A stretch of DNA of 64,000 bases from Alkaliphilus serpentinus (GCF_009017255.1 NZ_WBZB01000006.1:1-64000); one strand, 5' to 3'. Numbered from the stretch's first letter, positions 45,567 to 55,518 are shown. The notes: generated by a model from the letters alone, not told the origin. Made by a program: numbers and translations.

Positions 45567-47210
45567 ATGTTTGAAGAAAGAATCCGCCCATTATTTCTGC
45601 GCCTTTTGGCAACCCAAAGTGATACCAATACTCAGAGAGAGACCTATATTGAAGAGCAGATTTTAAGCTGGATTAAAGAACAGCCCTATTTCCAAGAAAA
45701 TAGCCACCTTTGTGGCACTTATCCCCTTGAGGATGACTCCCATAATAGAAGTGTTGTATGGTCTTTGGTTAAGGGAAAAGGAAGCAAAACCGTCATACTA
45801 ATTCATCACCATGATGCTATAGATATCGAAGAGTATGGAAAACTAAAGGCTGTAGCTTTGAGGCCCGATGAACTGCAGGTGGCCCTTAAAGAACGAAGGC
45901 TCTCCCCTCAAGTAAAAAAAGATCTTGAATCTGGAGAATGGACCTTTGGTAGAGGGTCTGCTGATATGAAGGCGGGGGCAGCTATACAGTTGGTATTAAG
46001 CGCTGTTTTTTCAGAAGATAGGGACCTAGATGGAAATATTCTTATACTCAGTGTCCCAGACGAAGAGACCCTATCAAAGGGGATGTTAAAGGGTGTTTCT
46101 TTACTAACTTCCTTAAGGGAGGAACATCAATTAGAATACCTATTGGCCATCAACAGTGAGCCTTACTTTAACCAAACTAAAGGAAAGGCCATATTTTATG
46201 AGGGATCTGTTGGGAAGATTATGCCTGTTCTTTATGTAAAGGGTGTTAAGAGTCATATAGGAGAACCCTTTAATGGCTTTAATCCGTCGTTGGTGCTGGC
46301 AGACCTACAGAAAAAAACCGAGCTAAACGTTGAGCTTTGCGATGTCCATCATGGAGTAGCCACTCCACCACCAGTTTGGGTTAATCTTAAAGATAGAAAA
46401 AAAGCCTATGATGCTTCCATACCAGAGGCTGCAACTGGCTACTTCAATTGGCTTACCTTTACCAGATCTCCAAAGGAGATCATGGATAAATTAGTTTCTC
46501 TATCTAAGAGAACCGTTAGGGATACTTTAATTCACTTCCAGGATGCATACGAAAACTACTGTAATTTAACGGGTGTTGAAGCAGAAGAAATCTCTATCGA
46601 GCCTAAGGTTTATACCTTCGAGATGATATTTAATATGGCTATGAATAAAAATCAAGATCTTTTTATGGAGGGCTATGGGTGTTTTTTAGAAGAAATTACA
46701 GAAGCCTTGGGGAAGAATATCGTTACTCTACCTGAAGGTACTACCCGTTTAATAGAGTATGTAACTGAATGGATTGATTTAGAGGGTCCCGCCATCATTG
46801 TTGCCCTGTCTGGCCCATACTACCCCCATATTAACAACCAATTCATTAGTACAAAGCTTCCCTTTGCAATTGAGGAGGTCATCAACAGCATCTCAGAGGA
46901 AAAATATAACTTAACCTTTGAATCCCACGGATTCTTTATGGGGATCTCAGATTTATCTTATACATCGTGGATAGGTAAAAATGAGGATATGGATATCATA
47001 AAGGCCAATAGTCCTGGCTGGGATTTTATTTATCACATTCCCTTCAAGGAGCTTTCTACCCTACAAATGCCAGTGGTCAATATAGGGCCATGGGGTAAAG
47101 ATCTCCACAAGATTACTGAGCGGGTTTTTACAAAGGACGTCTATGAACGAATTCCAACCATTATTAAGGCTTTAATAGAAAAATGTTTTGAAAAAGCTCT
47201 GTATATATAA
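45567..47210 (+). CDS. rocB: RocB-type M20/M25/M40 peptidase-like arginine-utilisation protein
   Basis: 547 residues. M20-type metal motifs: LIHHHDAIDIEEYG near 78-91 (His, Asp), FGRGSADMKAGAA near 132-144 (Asp), and VPDEETLSKGM near 167 (Glu-Glu). The length and C-terminal region (VVNIGPWGKDLHKITERVF) match RocB, associated with arginine and amino acid breakdown. ATG 45567 is preferred over GTG 45558. Single gene. Confidence 0.9.
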   Translation: MFEERIRPLFLRLLATQSDTNTQRETYIEEQILSWIKEQPYFQENSHLCGTYPLEDDSHNRSVVWSLVKGKGSKTVILIHHHDAIDIEEYGKLKAVALRPDELQVALKERRLSPQVKKDLESGEWTFGRGSADMKAGAAIQLVLSAVFSEDRDLDGNILILSVPDEETLSKGMLKGVSLLTSLREEHQLEYLLAINSEPYFNQTKGKAIFYEGSVGKIMPVLYVKGVKSHIGEPFNGFNPSLVLADLQKKTELNVELCDVHHGVATPPPVWVNLKDRKKAYDASIPEAATGYFNWLTFTRSPKEIMDKLVSLSKRTVRDTLIHFQDAYENYCNLTGVEAEEISIEPKVYTFEMIFNMAMNKNQDLFMEGYGCFLEEITEALGKNIVTLPEGTTRLIEYVTEWIDLEGPAIIVALSGPYYPHINNQFISTKLPFAIEEVINSISEEKYNLTFESHGFFMGISDLSYTSWIGKNEDMDIIKANSPGWDFIYHIPFKELSTLQMPVVNIGPWGKDLHKITERVFTKDVYERIPTIIKALIEKCFEKALYI

Positions 47211-47235
47211 CTCAGAGTATTTATAAATATAATTA

Positions 47236-47267
47236 TAAAATCCCTTTGAGGCCCAAAGGGATTTTCC
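47236..47267. terminator. Bidirectional terminator
   Basis: AAAATCCCTTT / AAAGGGATTTT between convergent genes. Confidence 0.85.
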
Positions 47268-47284
47268 ATCTTTATTATGTTATT

Positions 47285-47536
47285 TTAACGGGTAAGGCTT
47301 TCTAAAGAAGTAAGATTTTTATAAGCTTCCTTAGCATCCTTACCACACATTTCCTTTGAAGGTTTTAGATTAACACAAACTGCCGGTCTTTCCTTCTTAT
47401 TAAACAATTTACACTTATTATCGGAGGTTAATTGAATGCATCTAACTCCTGCAGGCTTCCCTTTAAGCATCCCTGGTATAACAGAAGATATTGATGGTGC
47501 AATACAACAGGCCCCACATCCTAACCTACATTCCAT
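47285..47536 (-). CDS. YkgJ-family cysteine cluster protein
   Basis: 83 residues. CRLGCGACC at the N-terminus and CKLF...PAVCVNL...MCGKD later: the Cys pattern of zinc/iron-chelating YkgJ-like proteins. Likely binds a metal or Fe-S; role unknown. Compact but full length for the small subgroup. Confidence 0.82.
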   Translation of the reverse strand: MECRLGCGACCIAPSISSVIPGMLKGKPAGVRCIQLTSDNKCKLFNKKERPAVCVNLKPSKEMCGKDAKEAYKNLTSLESLTR

Positions 47537-47652
47537 AAATTCTCCTCCACCCTCTAAATGATCTTCTCATATTATATAATACACTATTATATATCAAATA
47601 AATAGAATAGTTACCTTGTAGCTTTTATAGATGAAAATAATTGAAAAATCCT

Positions 47653-48612
47653 TTATTCAATCCTTCTTGCAAGGGAAAAGGTATAGGGGGTAAAATATCG
47701 ATTCCAGAACTTACTGCCATCTAGGTTAAAGGATTCAAAATCTACTCCACAAAGGGAATAGCCATTGTCTAGCTGCCACTTTTGTATGGTATCTAATAAA
47801 AGGGATGCAATCCCCGAGCCCCTTTCACTATCTAAAACATAAGCTCCAGTAATATTCATTACTGTAGGATGTAAAGTAATAAATGATTCACCATCTGGTT
47901 GAATCTGCATATGTCCTACTACCTTACCCTCTTTATAAGCTGCCCAAAGATGATGATTCTCCTCCTTAAGCCATTCAGTTAGATTTTCTAACGGATCCTC
48001 CTCCTCTCGATGCATAAACATTGGTGATTTCCTTAAATAAAGGTTTAGTGCTTTTTCTACTTCTACGATTTCATAGAGGCTATCCATACCGATTTTTTTG
48101 ATTATTATTCCTTCTGACTCCTGTGAATTGATTGTGGAGGTTTTTCGTATAGAGTCTACGCACCTATTACCAAAGCCCAGCCAAAACCAAGTATCAATGG
48201 TTTCTTTATCATGGGTATGGAGGGTTATAGCGTGGCTGGTTAACTGTTTTTCTACCCATTTTTCCGCTGCATATTTATATAGCTCTTGATAGATTTTGCT
48301 TCTATCCTCTTTTATTGCACCATGGCCAAAAAGGGGGCAATAAACACCCTTACACCATCCCCATAGTCTTTGTAGCTCATAGGCTGCAATGAAACCAATC
48401 AACCTTCCATTATGTAGGGCTACTGCCCCTGTTCCCTTGGAAAACAATCTAGATATTGGTGGATATAAAATATCCTTTAATTCTTTACCCTCTGGTAAAT
48501 AGGGTATTGCCCTTCTTTCCTCTTCATAAGCATCCAGCACTAGTGCTAAAGCAGAATCTATGTATTCCTCCCTTAAGGAATCAAATTCAATTTTTATTCT
48601 CAAATCTCCCAC
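47653..48612 (-). CDS. Tandem GNAT-family acetyltransferase
   Basis: 319 residues with two GNAT-like halves. The first (about 10-150) is probably weakened; the second (about 160-315) has the acetyl-CoA loop VLDSERGSGIASLLLDTIQKW near 260-280. Cytoplasmic N-acetyltransferase; substrate unknown. Single gene. Confidence 0.82.
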   Translation of the reverse strand: MGDLRIKIEFDSLREEYIDSALALVLDAYEEERRAIPYLPEGKELKDILYPPISRLFSKGTGAVALHNGRLIGFIAAYELQRLWGWCKGVYCPLFGHGAIKEDRSKIYQELYKYAAEKWVEKQLTSHAITLHTHDKETIDTWFWLGFGNRCVDSIRKTSTINSQESEGIIIKKIGMDSLYEIVEVEKALNLYLRKSPMFMHREEEDPLENLTEWLKEENHHLWAAYKEGKVVGHMQIQPDGESFITLHPTVMNITGAYVLDSERGSGIASLLLDTIQKWQLDNGYSLCGVDFESFNLDGSKFWNRYFTPYTFSLARRIE

Positions 48613-48825
48613 CCCTTATTTTTAAATTTCTTTATCAATCATCATAGTTCTATTATATATTAATGACCACCGTATAAATAATTAAAAATAGGTAATAAAC
48701 TTTATGATCTTGATGCTGTTCCTCCCCTTAAAAACATAGTAAAGGAGCCATTACGAAAACTAGCTCCTCCTACCCATAAACATTTGATATTAATTATTTT
48801 ACTGATCAATCATTTATAGATGATT

Positions 48826-50196
48826 TTATTCAATAATAATAAAAGCTCCGCCTTCAACATCCATCCAGTTATATAGAAATTCTGCATGGCTGGTATAATT
48901 CCTAACACACATGCTGGACCTTGGGAAGGTACCAATGGTATGAAGATATTCTATGACTCCTGGATCAACCTTTTCTCCATCCTTCTCTTCATATTTTACC
49001 GGTACACCATGGATATAGGCTCCACCAGTGAAGCGAATAGCAAAGGGGGCATATCCTGCTATCTCCTGAGTTCCACTCTTCAGATATTCAAATCGATCTC
49101 TTTTAACAATGGCCTTATAGCTTCCAAGGGTGGTTACAAAGGAAAAATCTCCTTTAATTCCAGTTGTTGATAGGGTATAAGATATGAGGTTGAGGCCATT
49201 ATCTACAACCTCAAAGGCAGCTTGATTCTGCTGGCTTCTATCCACAACAATTACATCTTTAAGTTTATCTAATTTTTTCTCAGGATCGATATATCTCTTG
49301 GGTACATAGTAGTTACCATCAAATGTAGGAGAATATATATGATAATAGTCACCAGTTTCATTAAGGATTCTAACCAGCATACCATCCGGGATATATCTAA
49401 AGTCGCTATTCTCATCGGCTTCTTGGTAAGCAGGAGCACTGTGATAAACCCTATATCCATGCTCATCTACTGCTGCATCCCCCTTTGAAGGAGGTGCGCC
49501 ATTCTCATTCTTATAATTGCTAATAAAATGAAGCTCTCCCTCAGCTAATTGCTGTTTCAGTTCGTTGATAGCATTCTGCATTTTATCGAAACGGAAGCTT
49601 CTAGGAGTACCATCAGTTGAGGATATATACCCCTCCTTTATGCCATTACCATTTTTAAAGGCTACCCGGTACCAAATCTTTGATCCATTAATCTCCTCCC
49701 CTTCAACCCTCTGAAGAAGAGATACCTTTTCCAGTTCCTCCCCTTGGGCTACAAGGGTGGAATTAGGCTTAGGCTTTTCTAAGATCTTTGCACCATTTTC
49801 TGCTGTTATAAGGAAGTAATCAAAGGATATTTCATATTGGGTATACTGCACGACTTCGGTAATTTCATTTGGAAGATCTGATTTATATTCTTCTAAAACT
49901 GTGTTGATTTTTTTAGGTTTAACCCTTTCTAATACCTGCATTTTTTCCTTCTCGCTAATCAGTAATACCCTGTGTTCCTCTGGCTCTTTAATAATATCAC
50001 TAATCCTTAAGTCATCTTCAAGATTATAGCCATTGATATTCTCTTCAACGGCCTCTTTTTTAGATTTAGCTAATCGATCTTTGGGTAAATCTTCATTGGG
50101 CTGTTCTCCTTGTGGATTAGGCCTTTCTCTAGGGCTACACGCCATTGCTGTAATCAGTATTAAAGCCATTATAATCAGAGAAATTTTCTTATACAT
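48826..50196 (-). CDS. L,D-transpeptidase-like (YkuD) lipoprotein
   Basis: 456 residues. Signal with lipobox TAMAC near 20; an SH3-like part about 95-180; another SH3-like stretch about 225-305; C-terminal YkuD-like domain about 310-456 with AYIHGVPV near 393 and GTFPRSSMCVRNY near 420-432. The active-site Cys is kept, but the usual SHGC triad reads SSMC, so the His is replaced. Cell-wall crosslinking at the outer membrane face is expected if active. ATG 50196 has AAGGGG 6 bases upstream. Confidence 0.78.
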   Translation of the reverse strand: MYKKISLIIMALILITAMACSPRERPNPQGEQPNEDLPKDRLAKSKKEAVEENINGYNLEDDLRISDIIKEPEEHRVLLISEKEKMQVLERVKPKKINTVLEEYKSDLPNEITEVVQYTQYEISFDYFLITAENGAKILEKPKPNSTLVAQGEELEKVSLLQRVEGEEINGSKIWYRVAFKNGNGIKEGYISSTDGTPRSFRFDKMQNAINELKQQLAEGELHFISNYKNENGAPPSKGDAAVDEHGYRVYHSAPAYQEADENSDFRYIPDGMLVRILNETGDYYHIYSPTFDGNYYVPKRYIDPEKKLDKLKDVIVVDRSQQNQAAFEVVDNGLNLISYTLSTTGIKGDFSFVTTLGSYKAIVKRDRFEYLKSGTQEIAGYAPFAIRFTGGAYIHGVPVKYEEKDGEKVDPGVIEYLHTIGTFPRSSMCVRNYTSHAEFLYNWMDVEGGAFIIIE

Positions 50197-50296
50197 AAGC
50201 ATCCCCTTCTATATTTTATTTACTTATATTTATATTTCTCAAATTACTCACTTTTATGTATTCTTCAGATTGTGCCTTTTTTGCGCTAAACATAGA

Positions 50297-50322
50297 AAAG
50301 ACCCTCTATTTTAAGGGTCTTC
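50297..50322. terminator. Hairpin, possible terminator
   Basis: AAGACCCT / AGGGTCTT with TTTTC on the minus strand. The gap 50203-50596 otherwise holds only the structured region described separately. Confidence 0.55.
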
Positions 50323-50394
50323 AGATCATCAAAAAAGTATAGATTAAATTAAACTCCTATATTATTAAATAATGAGAAATCTGTGGAGATAAGA

Positions 50395-50570
50395 TTAAAA
50401 GAAGGCGAAAATTACAGATACAATAACCCCTGAGAGATAGTCCCCAGCATATGACAGTATAGTATTTTCAATGTCTGAGCCGAAGGTAAGTTTTGAAAAT
50501 GCCTGTATTTTTAAACTTCACCCTGCCTTTTGCCCGAGAACGAATTTCTCAGTTTTAAAATATAGGTGTT
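50395..50570. other. Structured or remnant intergenic region
   Basis: Two kinds of signal: an imperfect inverted repeat CCTGTATTTTTAAACTT / CAGTTTTAAAATATAGG around GAGAACGAATTTCTC; and, on the minus strand, an open stretch GSDIENTILSYAGDYLSGVI ending VSVIFAFF-stop without a start. It may be a gene fragment or a structured repeat. Confidence 0.35.
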
Positions 50571-50596
50571 ACTCGCTATTTAAGTGTCCTCCTAGA

Positions 50597-51232
50597 CTAT
50601 TCTTTAAGCTCCTTCTTAGCCTCCACTTTGAAACGGAGTATTGTTCTTAGTTTACTAGCTTCTATCCTACGGGGGTCGGATAAATAGATTTCTCTATGAC
50701 ATTTACTAGTTCTAACATAACCATTTTCACCACAGAATTCTTCCATTTTTTTAAAGCTTTCAGCCTCATGGTCATAGCTACCTATATGGAGGATTTGACA
50801 ACACAACCCTTCATTTATAGTTTCCAACCTTAAAGAATCAAGATAAGAACTGGGCTTTTTCTTTTTTACTTCCTGCCGGAATCGATCAAATAAATCTTTA
50901 GTTAAAAAATCTGGTTGGCGAATCATAAGCTTAAATTTTAAATTGCTTTTATCAGTTGCTGGTAGGGCTTTATCAATCAAGTCCCATTCTCCTTCTAGGG
51001 GAAATACAGTGTAATCATAAAAATCTTTAGGAACATCCTTCCCTTTATAAGACATTTTCACAGCATAGCTTAGACTATAAAGGGCCCCAGTTTCAAGGGC
51101 AAATTCCTCTCTATTGGGATCTCCCTTACCCTCAATTGTAATAAAGGTTATTGGTGGCACATGAACTATAGAAGGATTTTTCTTTGGCATATATAATTCC
51201 TTAAAATCCCTTTTGTAATCAACTTTATTCAT
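50597..51232 (-). CDS. GyrI-like small-molecule-binding domain protein
   Basis: 211 residues. ITFITIEGKGDPNREEFALE near 27-46 and DPRRIEASKLRTILRFKV near the C-terminus match stand-alone GyrI-like proteins. No HTH is attached, so it may bind or modify a small molecule. ATG 51232 has GGGAGA 7 bases upstream. Confidence 0.8.
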   Translation of the reverse strand: MNKVDYKRDFKELYMPKKNPSIVHVPPITFITIEGKGDPNREEFALETGALYSLSYAVKMSYKGKDVPKDFYDYTVFPLEGEWDLIDKALPATDKSNLKFKLMIRQPDFLTKDLFDRFRQEVKKKKPSSYLDSLRLETINEGLCCQILHIGSYDHEAESFKKMEEFCGENGYVRTSKCHREIYLSDPRRIEASKLRTILRFKVEAKKELKE

Positions 51233-51309
51233 TTCTATTTCTCCCTTCAACTCATCTATAATTCAAGTTTAACAAGGATTAGTGACAACTATCTGTCATA
51301 TACACATAT

Positions 51310-51519
51310 CTATAGATCTTTTTTATTGACTCTATCATAACCTATTCTGCTGTCATCTTTCTTTTCATCATCATGCCTTATATCCTTTGTAATAATGTTC
51401 CTCAGCATAAAACCAACTTCCTCAGGATCAAAAATCATACTATTATCTAGAGAGTTCAGTAATTTATATGCCGTTGTTGTTTTACCTACACCAAAGGGTC
51501 CGTTAATCATAATAATCAT
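51310..51519 (-). pseudogene. Truncated AAA/P-loop kinase-like gene
   Basis: 69 codons. N-terminal NGPFGVGKTTTAYKLLNSL is a clear Walker A, then FDPEEVGFMLRNII. Proteins starting this way are usually about 160-190 residues; here the frame ends soon after in a Lys/Asp-rich tail (DDEKKDDSRIGYDRVNKKDL) with no Walker B. Probably decayed. It has an AGGAGG site and lies 17 bases after the YcaQ-like gene. Confidence 0.65.
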
Positions 51520-51535
51520 TGTAAGTGTTATCCTC

Positions 51536-52744
51536 CTAAATTTTTATAGATCCTTGAAGGAATGTATTTTCTAAAATCGTAACCTCTTCACAATTATGAA
51601 AGATGGCGAATCTATGAATACAGTCCCTTAGATCCGCATGAATTTCATTAGACATTGTAATAAAATCCTCTAACCAAAGGTTCTTAACAACAAGCTCTTC
51701 CTCCTTCTTGTTATGAACAATCTCAATTCTTCCAATGAACCTATCGCCATGTAAAACAGGCAACACATAATAGCCGTACTTTCTTTGTGCTTCGGGGGTG
51801 TAAATCTCCCACTTGTAATCAAAATTAAAGAGCTTTTTAATGAGTTTTCTATCCCATATTAAATTATCTAAAGGAGCGATGAGTTCCGTACGAGGCAAAA
51901 ATTCCCTTTGACTTAAAACCTGACTCATTAAGGCTGCATCCTCCCTTAAACAGTATAGGCTTTCCGTGATACCTTCAACATGAACCTCAGTAACTTTCTC
52001 AGCTTTTATAAGCTCCTCAAAGGCTTTATTACGGTTTGCTGCTTTTAAGCCGCCAATACCCAGCCATGCATCCGATGGTTTATTCCAAAGGAGGCCTACT
52101 CCACCGATACGCCTTAATACCCTCCATTTCCAATGGTCTTCTAAGGTTTTGTTTGGATCTTGGGCCTGCAATATCTCTTCGGGAATGTAATCCTTCGCAA
52201 GGCCATAGCTTTTTATAGTACCTTTTTTATGATGTAGAATTAAGTCTCCCCTAAAATATAAGGTTTCCAGTGCGGCTCTAGCTAAGCTGGTGGAGCTCCA
52301 GTACCAATCCACCTTTTCTTTAATATTAAGATCCTTTGATGAAACATGACCTTTTTCCTGAATCATAGCGATTATTTTATCTTCAACTTCCTTTACCTGC
52401 TCTACGCTTCTGGTATGATCTTCGTGGGCAGCCCTTTGTCTTGAAAAATACTTCCAATCTTCAATACTGAAAATAGCCATGTTCTTATCAAAATAGTCCA
52501 CAAGTCTTCGCTCTATATACAAAAGCTTATAAAGACTTTCCTTTGTAAAGTTCTTTACCCTTGATTGCAAAACCAATTCAGGGTTCTTTCCGCAAACATC
52601 AATTGGATCAAATTGTATACATCCCGCCTGCTTTATATACTTACACACTCCCTCTTCTCCCGAGAATATATAATCATCTAAAAGCCCCTGCTTTAATAGT
52701 ATAAATTGACGGGCTTGCCTATTGGTTAGTGTTACTTGTTTCAT
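51536..52744 (-). CDS. Winged-helix YcaQ/AlkZ-like DNA glycosylase family protein
   Basis: 402 residues. Starts NRQARQFILLKQGLL; CIQFDPIDVCGKNPELVLQSRV near 40-60 fits the HTH_42 (DUF1006) family, whose members AlkZ and YcaQ unhook DNA interstrand crosslinks. The catalytic QxQ/QxD motif is not plain: the aligned region reads QFDPID, so activity is uncertain. Single gene with its own start. Confidence 0.8.
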   Translation of the reverse strand: MKQVTLTNRQARQFILLKQGLLDDYIFSGEEGVCKYIKQAGCIQFDPIDVCGKNPELVLQSRVKNFTKESLYKLLYIERRLVDYFDKNMAIFSIEDWKYFSRQRAAHEDHTRSVEQVKEVEDKIIAMIQEKGHVSSKDLNIKEKVDWYWSSTSLARAALETLYFRGDLILHHKKGTIKSYGLAKDYIPEEILQAQDPNKTLEDHWKWRVLRRIGGVGLLWNKPSDAWLGIGGLKAANRNKAFEELIKAEKVTEVHVEGITESLYCLREDAALMSQVLSQREFLPRTELIAPLDNLIWDRKLIKKLFNFDYKWEIYTPEAQRKYGYYVLPVLHGDRFIGRIEIVHNKKEEELVVKNLWLEDFITMSNEIHADLRDCIHRFAIFHNCEEVTILENTFLQGSIKI

Positions 52745-52831
52745 ATTCTATCCCCTCTATTCCTATTAATGATTCAGATTATACTTTATTTTACCATAAC
52801 CTTCAAACACCGACAAAATACCTTCTCCCTT

Positions 52832-54193
52832 TTAAAATATTGGAGCCTCATCAGGCCTAATAGCTGATAATAGTTGGGTTAAGGCATCTAAGCCATCATA
52901 GTCAACCCCTGATATACAAAGCCTAATAAAAATGTTATGACACTGATTTTCTGTTAACCATCCTTCAGGAAAAAACTCCGATGCCTCCTTTACTTTAATC
53001 CCCACCTGAAGAAGTTTTTTTTCTAGGGCCAATCCATAAACATCCTTAGGTAGCTCTAACCATATGAATATCCCATGGTCAGGAATATGGTAGTATAGGC
53101 CCTTAGGACTTAATCCCTTAAAGATCTCTGCCGACTTTCTTAGCTTAGCTTCGTAGGATTTTCTCACTCTTTTTATATGCTTTTGATACATACCAGATCT
53201 TATAAAAATATCCAGAGCAGCTTGGGGAATTCTAGATGTATTTAAATCACTTACGTGCTTAAGGTCTAATATCTCTTGACGGATAGCTTCAGGGACAATG
53301 GCTGCCCCCAGCCTTATACCAGGCATAAAGGTTTTTGAGAAACTTCGAATATAGACCGTAGTCTTCTTTATGTCATAATAATGAATTGGCAAAAATCCTT
53401 TTTTTGAGCCTAAGTCTGCTAGATAATCGTCCTCTATAACAAGGATCTGATATTTATTTGTGAGGTCAGCGATCTTTTGTTTATCCCTTTCACTAAGGGA
53501 GTACCCCATAGGATTATGATGTCTAGGTATGACATAGAAGGCAGCAATTTCTCCTGATTTAAATAGCCTCTCCATTTCCTTGTAGTCATAGCCATCTGCC
53601 ATCCTTTTAATCCCCACCACACTGATTCCTAAATGCTTTGCCATCCTTAATACTAGATTATAGGTTGGTGCCTCAACCAGCAGCTTACCTTTTGAATTTA
53701 AGAATACAGCTTGAAGAACCAAAGCTATAGCCTGTTGAGCCCCATGGGTAATGAGGATTTTATCATCTGATGTATAAACCCCATCCTTTTCAAATTGGTG
53801 TTTCAGAGTGGTTCTTAAGGAGGGTAATCCTTCTGGAGTTTCATAACCAAATAGGGAATTCTTGTGAAGATCTACTGCCCTGTTAATTGCATGGGTAAAT
53901 TCCCTATAGGGAATAAGCTTATCATCAGGTCTAACATTCTGAAAATCCACTACATTGCCTTTGTTAGTTGAGGTTTCATCTGAATCCACCAAATAAAAGC
54001 CACCCCTAGGGATGCTATAAACCCTATGGTCTCTTTCAAGCTGATTATAGGCTTTGTTTACAGTTATTTTATTTATGGATAGCTGGGCTGATAATTCCCT
54101 ACAGCTGGGTAGTCGTTGCCCCTTCTTTATTCTACCTGCTTTAACTTCATTAAAAATATAATCCTTTACCATATCTATTTTACTATTTTCCAT
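52832..54193 (-). CDS. MocR/GntR-type PLP-dependent regulator
   Basis: 453 residues. GntR winged helix about 1-75 (LPSCRELSAQLSINKITVNKAYNQLE), then a class I aminotransferase domain about 100-450 with PLP lysine in TVYIRSFSKTFMPGIRLG near 290. MocR proteins use PLP as effector and commonly control the adjacent divergent gene, here the class III aminotransferase. The 109-base gap between them is AT-rich with TAGTAGT / ACTACTA half-sites. Confidence 0.9.
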   Translation of the reverse strand: MENSKIDMVKDYIFNEVKAGRIKKGQRLPSCRELSAQLSINKITVNKAYNQLERDHRVYSIPRGGFYLVDSDETSTNKGNVVDFQNVRPDDKLIPYREFTHAINRAVDLHKNSLFGYETPEGLPSLRTTLKHQFEKDGVYTSDDKILITHGAQQAIALVLQAVFLNSKGKLLVEAPTYNLVLRMAKHLGISVVGIKRMADGYDYKEMERLFKSGEIAAFYVIPRHHNPMGYSLSERDKQKIADLTNKYQILVIEDDYLADLGSKKGFLPIHYYDIKKTTVYIRSFSKTFMPGIRLGAAIVPEAIRQEILDLKHVSDLNTSRIPQAALDIFIRSGMYQKHIKRVRKSYEAKLRKSAEIFKGLSPKGLYYHIPDHGIFIWLELPKDVYGLALEKKLLQVGIKVKEASEFFPEGWLTENQCHNIFIRLCISGVDYDGLDALTQLLSAIRPDEAPIF

Positions 54194-54216
54194 GGCTAAT
54201 AAACCCCTTCTGTAGT

Positions 54217-54260
54217 AGTACAGATTTCATTTAATAAAATTGAACTACTATACTTACCAT
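54217..54260. promoter_or_regulatory. Candidate MocR operator in divergent gap
   Basis: GTAGTAGTAC and GAACTACTATAC, inverted half-sites separated by about 22 bases between the divergent starts. Assigned from position and symmetry only. Confidence 0.4.
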
Positions 54261-54302
54261 TATATACTTAATTTATAAAAGAGCAATATTGGAGGAAAGA
54301 AT

Positions 54303-55505
54303 ATGAAAAATAGCAATGATAGTCGTTTAAGAATGTTTGTTGGTCCTGAGGTTTCCTTAACAGCCATCAAGGCTTTAGGAAGTAGAGTTTTAACAAAGGA
54401 ATATGGAGAAGTAATAGATTTTCAATCCGGTTGTTGGGCTGCAGTTCTAGGCAATAATAGAGGGGAGGTTATGGAGGCTGTTAAAACCAATGGAGATTTC
54501 CTCACCCACCTTCATCAATTTTTTGAAACTGAACATCCCCATGCTTTAGTAAAGGAATTAATAGAAGCTACAAAGCTTAAATCCCCCTATAAAGGTACTT
54601 TTTTATCCTCTGGCAGCGAAGCTGTTTCCTTAGCTGTAAAATTATCAGAGGTTCTTACAGGTAGGACTATGAAGCTATCCCTATCCATTTCCTATCATGG
54701 AGCATCTGCTGATTTACGAATGCCTAGAAACCCCCAGCTATGGACTGACCTTGATGTAATTAGTTGTTTAAATTGTAATAAAGCTATTAGTTGCAATGAA
54801 TGTGGAAGGTTAAGTAATATTGATTTTTCACAAATAGCCTCCTTTGTATTTGAGGCTGGAAATTCGGGAGGTCTTGTACTGTGCCCACCTCAAAAGTTTA
54901 TTTCCTACTTATCTGAGGAAGTTCGGGCTGCAGGTGGTTATGTAATCGCAAATGAGGTTACAACAGGCTTTGGAAGAACCGGTAAATGGTTTGGCTTTCA
55001 GCACTATGATTATTTTAATAGCAGCTTGACATCCCCAGACTTTATTGCCCTAGGTAAAGGATTAGGAAATGGCTATCCCATAAGTGGACTTTTGGTTTCT
55101 ACAAAGCTGGCTGCTGCAGTGGAGGCCTCCGACTTTAGATATGTGCAATCCCATATCGATGACCCATTGGGCTGTATCGTTGCAAGAAAAGTTGTGGAGG
55201 TAATTGTTAAGGAAAATCTTATTGAAGCCAGTGATAAAATGGGCAACTATCTAAGACAAAAGCTTAGGGAAGTAGGGGAGCTGGTGGGGGGTATTAAGGA
55301 AATCCGCGGGAGAGGAATGATGAATGTAGTTCTATTAGAAGACCCTCATAGGTCAAAGGAGGTATTTAAAAGGCTTTTGAAGGATGGGATATTTACTGGG
55401 TATTCTGAAGCCCACAATTTTATACATTTATATCCACCATTAACCTTAACAAGCCAAGAGGTAGATGCCCTGGCCTCAAGCCTTCAGCATATTTTAGCCT
55501 CTTAG
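54303..55505 (+). CDS. Class III aminotransferase with CxxC-x5-CxxC insertion
   Basis: 400 residues. ANEVTTGFGRTGKWFGFQHYDY near 218-240 and the PLP lysine in IALGKGLGNGYPISG near 250 are typical of class III (ornithine/acetylornithine/4-aminobutyrate type). Between them and the N-terminal part lies CLNCNKAISCNECGR (about 155-170), a likely metal-binding site not usual in this family. Substrate not told. Divergent from the MocR gene and likely under its control. GGAGG site. Confidence 0.88.
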   Translation: MKNSNDSRLRMFVGPEVSLTAIKALGSRVLTKEYGEVIDFQSGCWAAVLGNNRGEVMEAVKTNGDFLTHLHQFFETEHPHALVKELIEATKLKSPYKGTFLSSGSEAVSLAVKLSEVLTGRTMKLSLSISYHGASADLRMPRNPQLWTDLDVISCLNCNKAISCNECGRLSNIDFSQIASFVFEAGNSGGLVLCPPQKFISYLSEEVRAAGGYVIANEVTTGFGRTGKWFGFQHYDYFNSSLTSPDFIALGKGLGNGYPISGLLVSTKLAAAVEASDFRYVQSHIDDPLGCIVARKVVEVIVKENLIEASDKMGNYLRQKLREVGELVGGIKEIRGRGMMNVVLLEDPHRSKEVFKRLLKDGIFTGYSEAHNFIHLYPPLTLTSQEVDALASSLQHILAS

Positions 55506-55518
55506 GGTAGGGGGGAAT

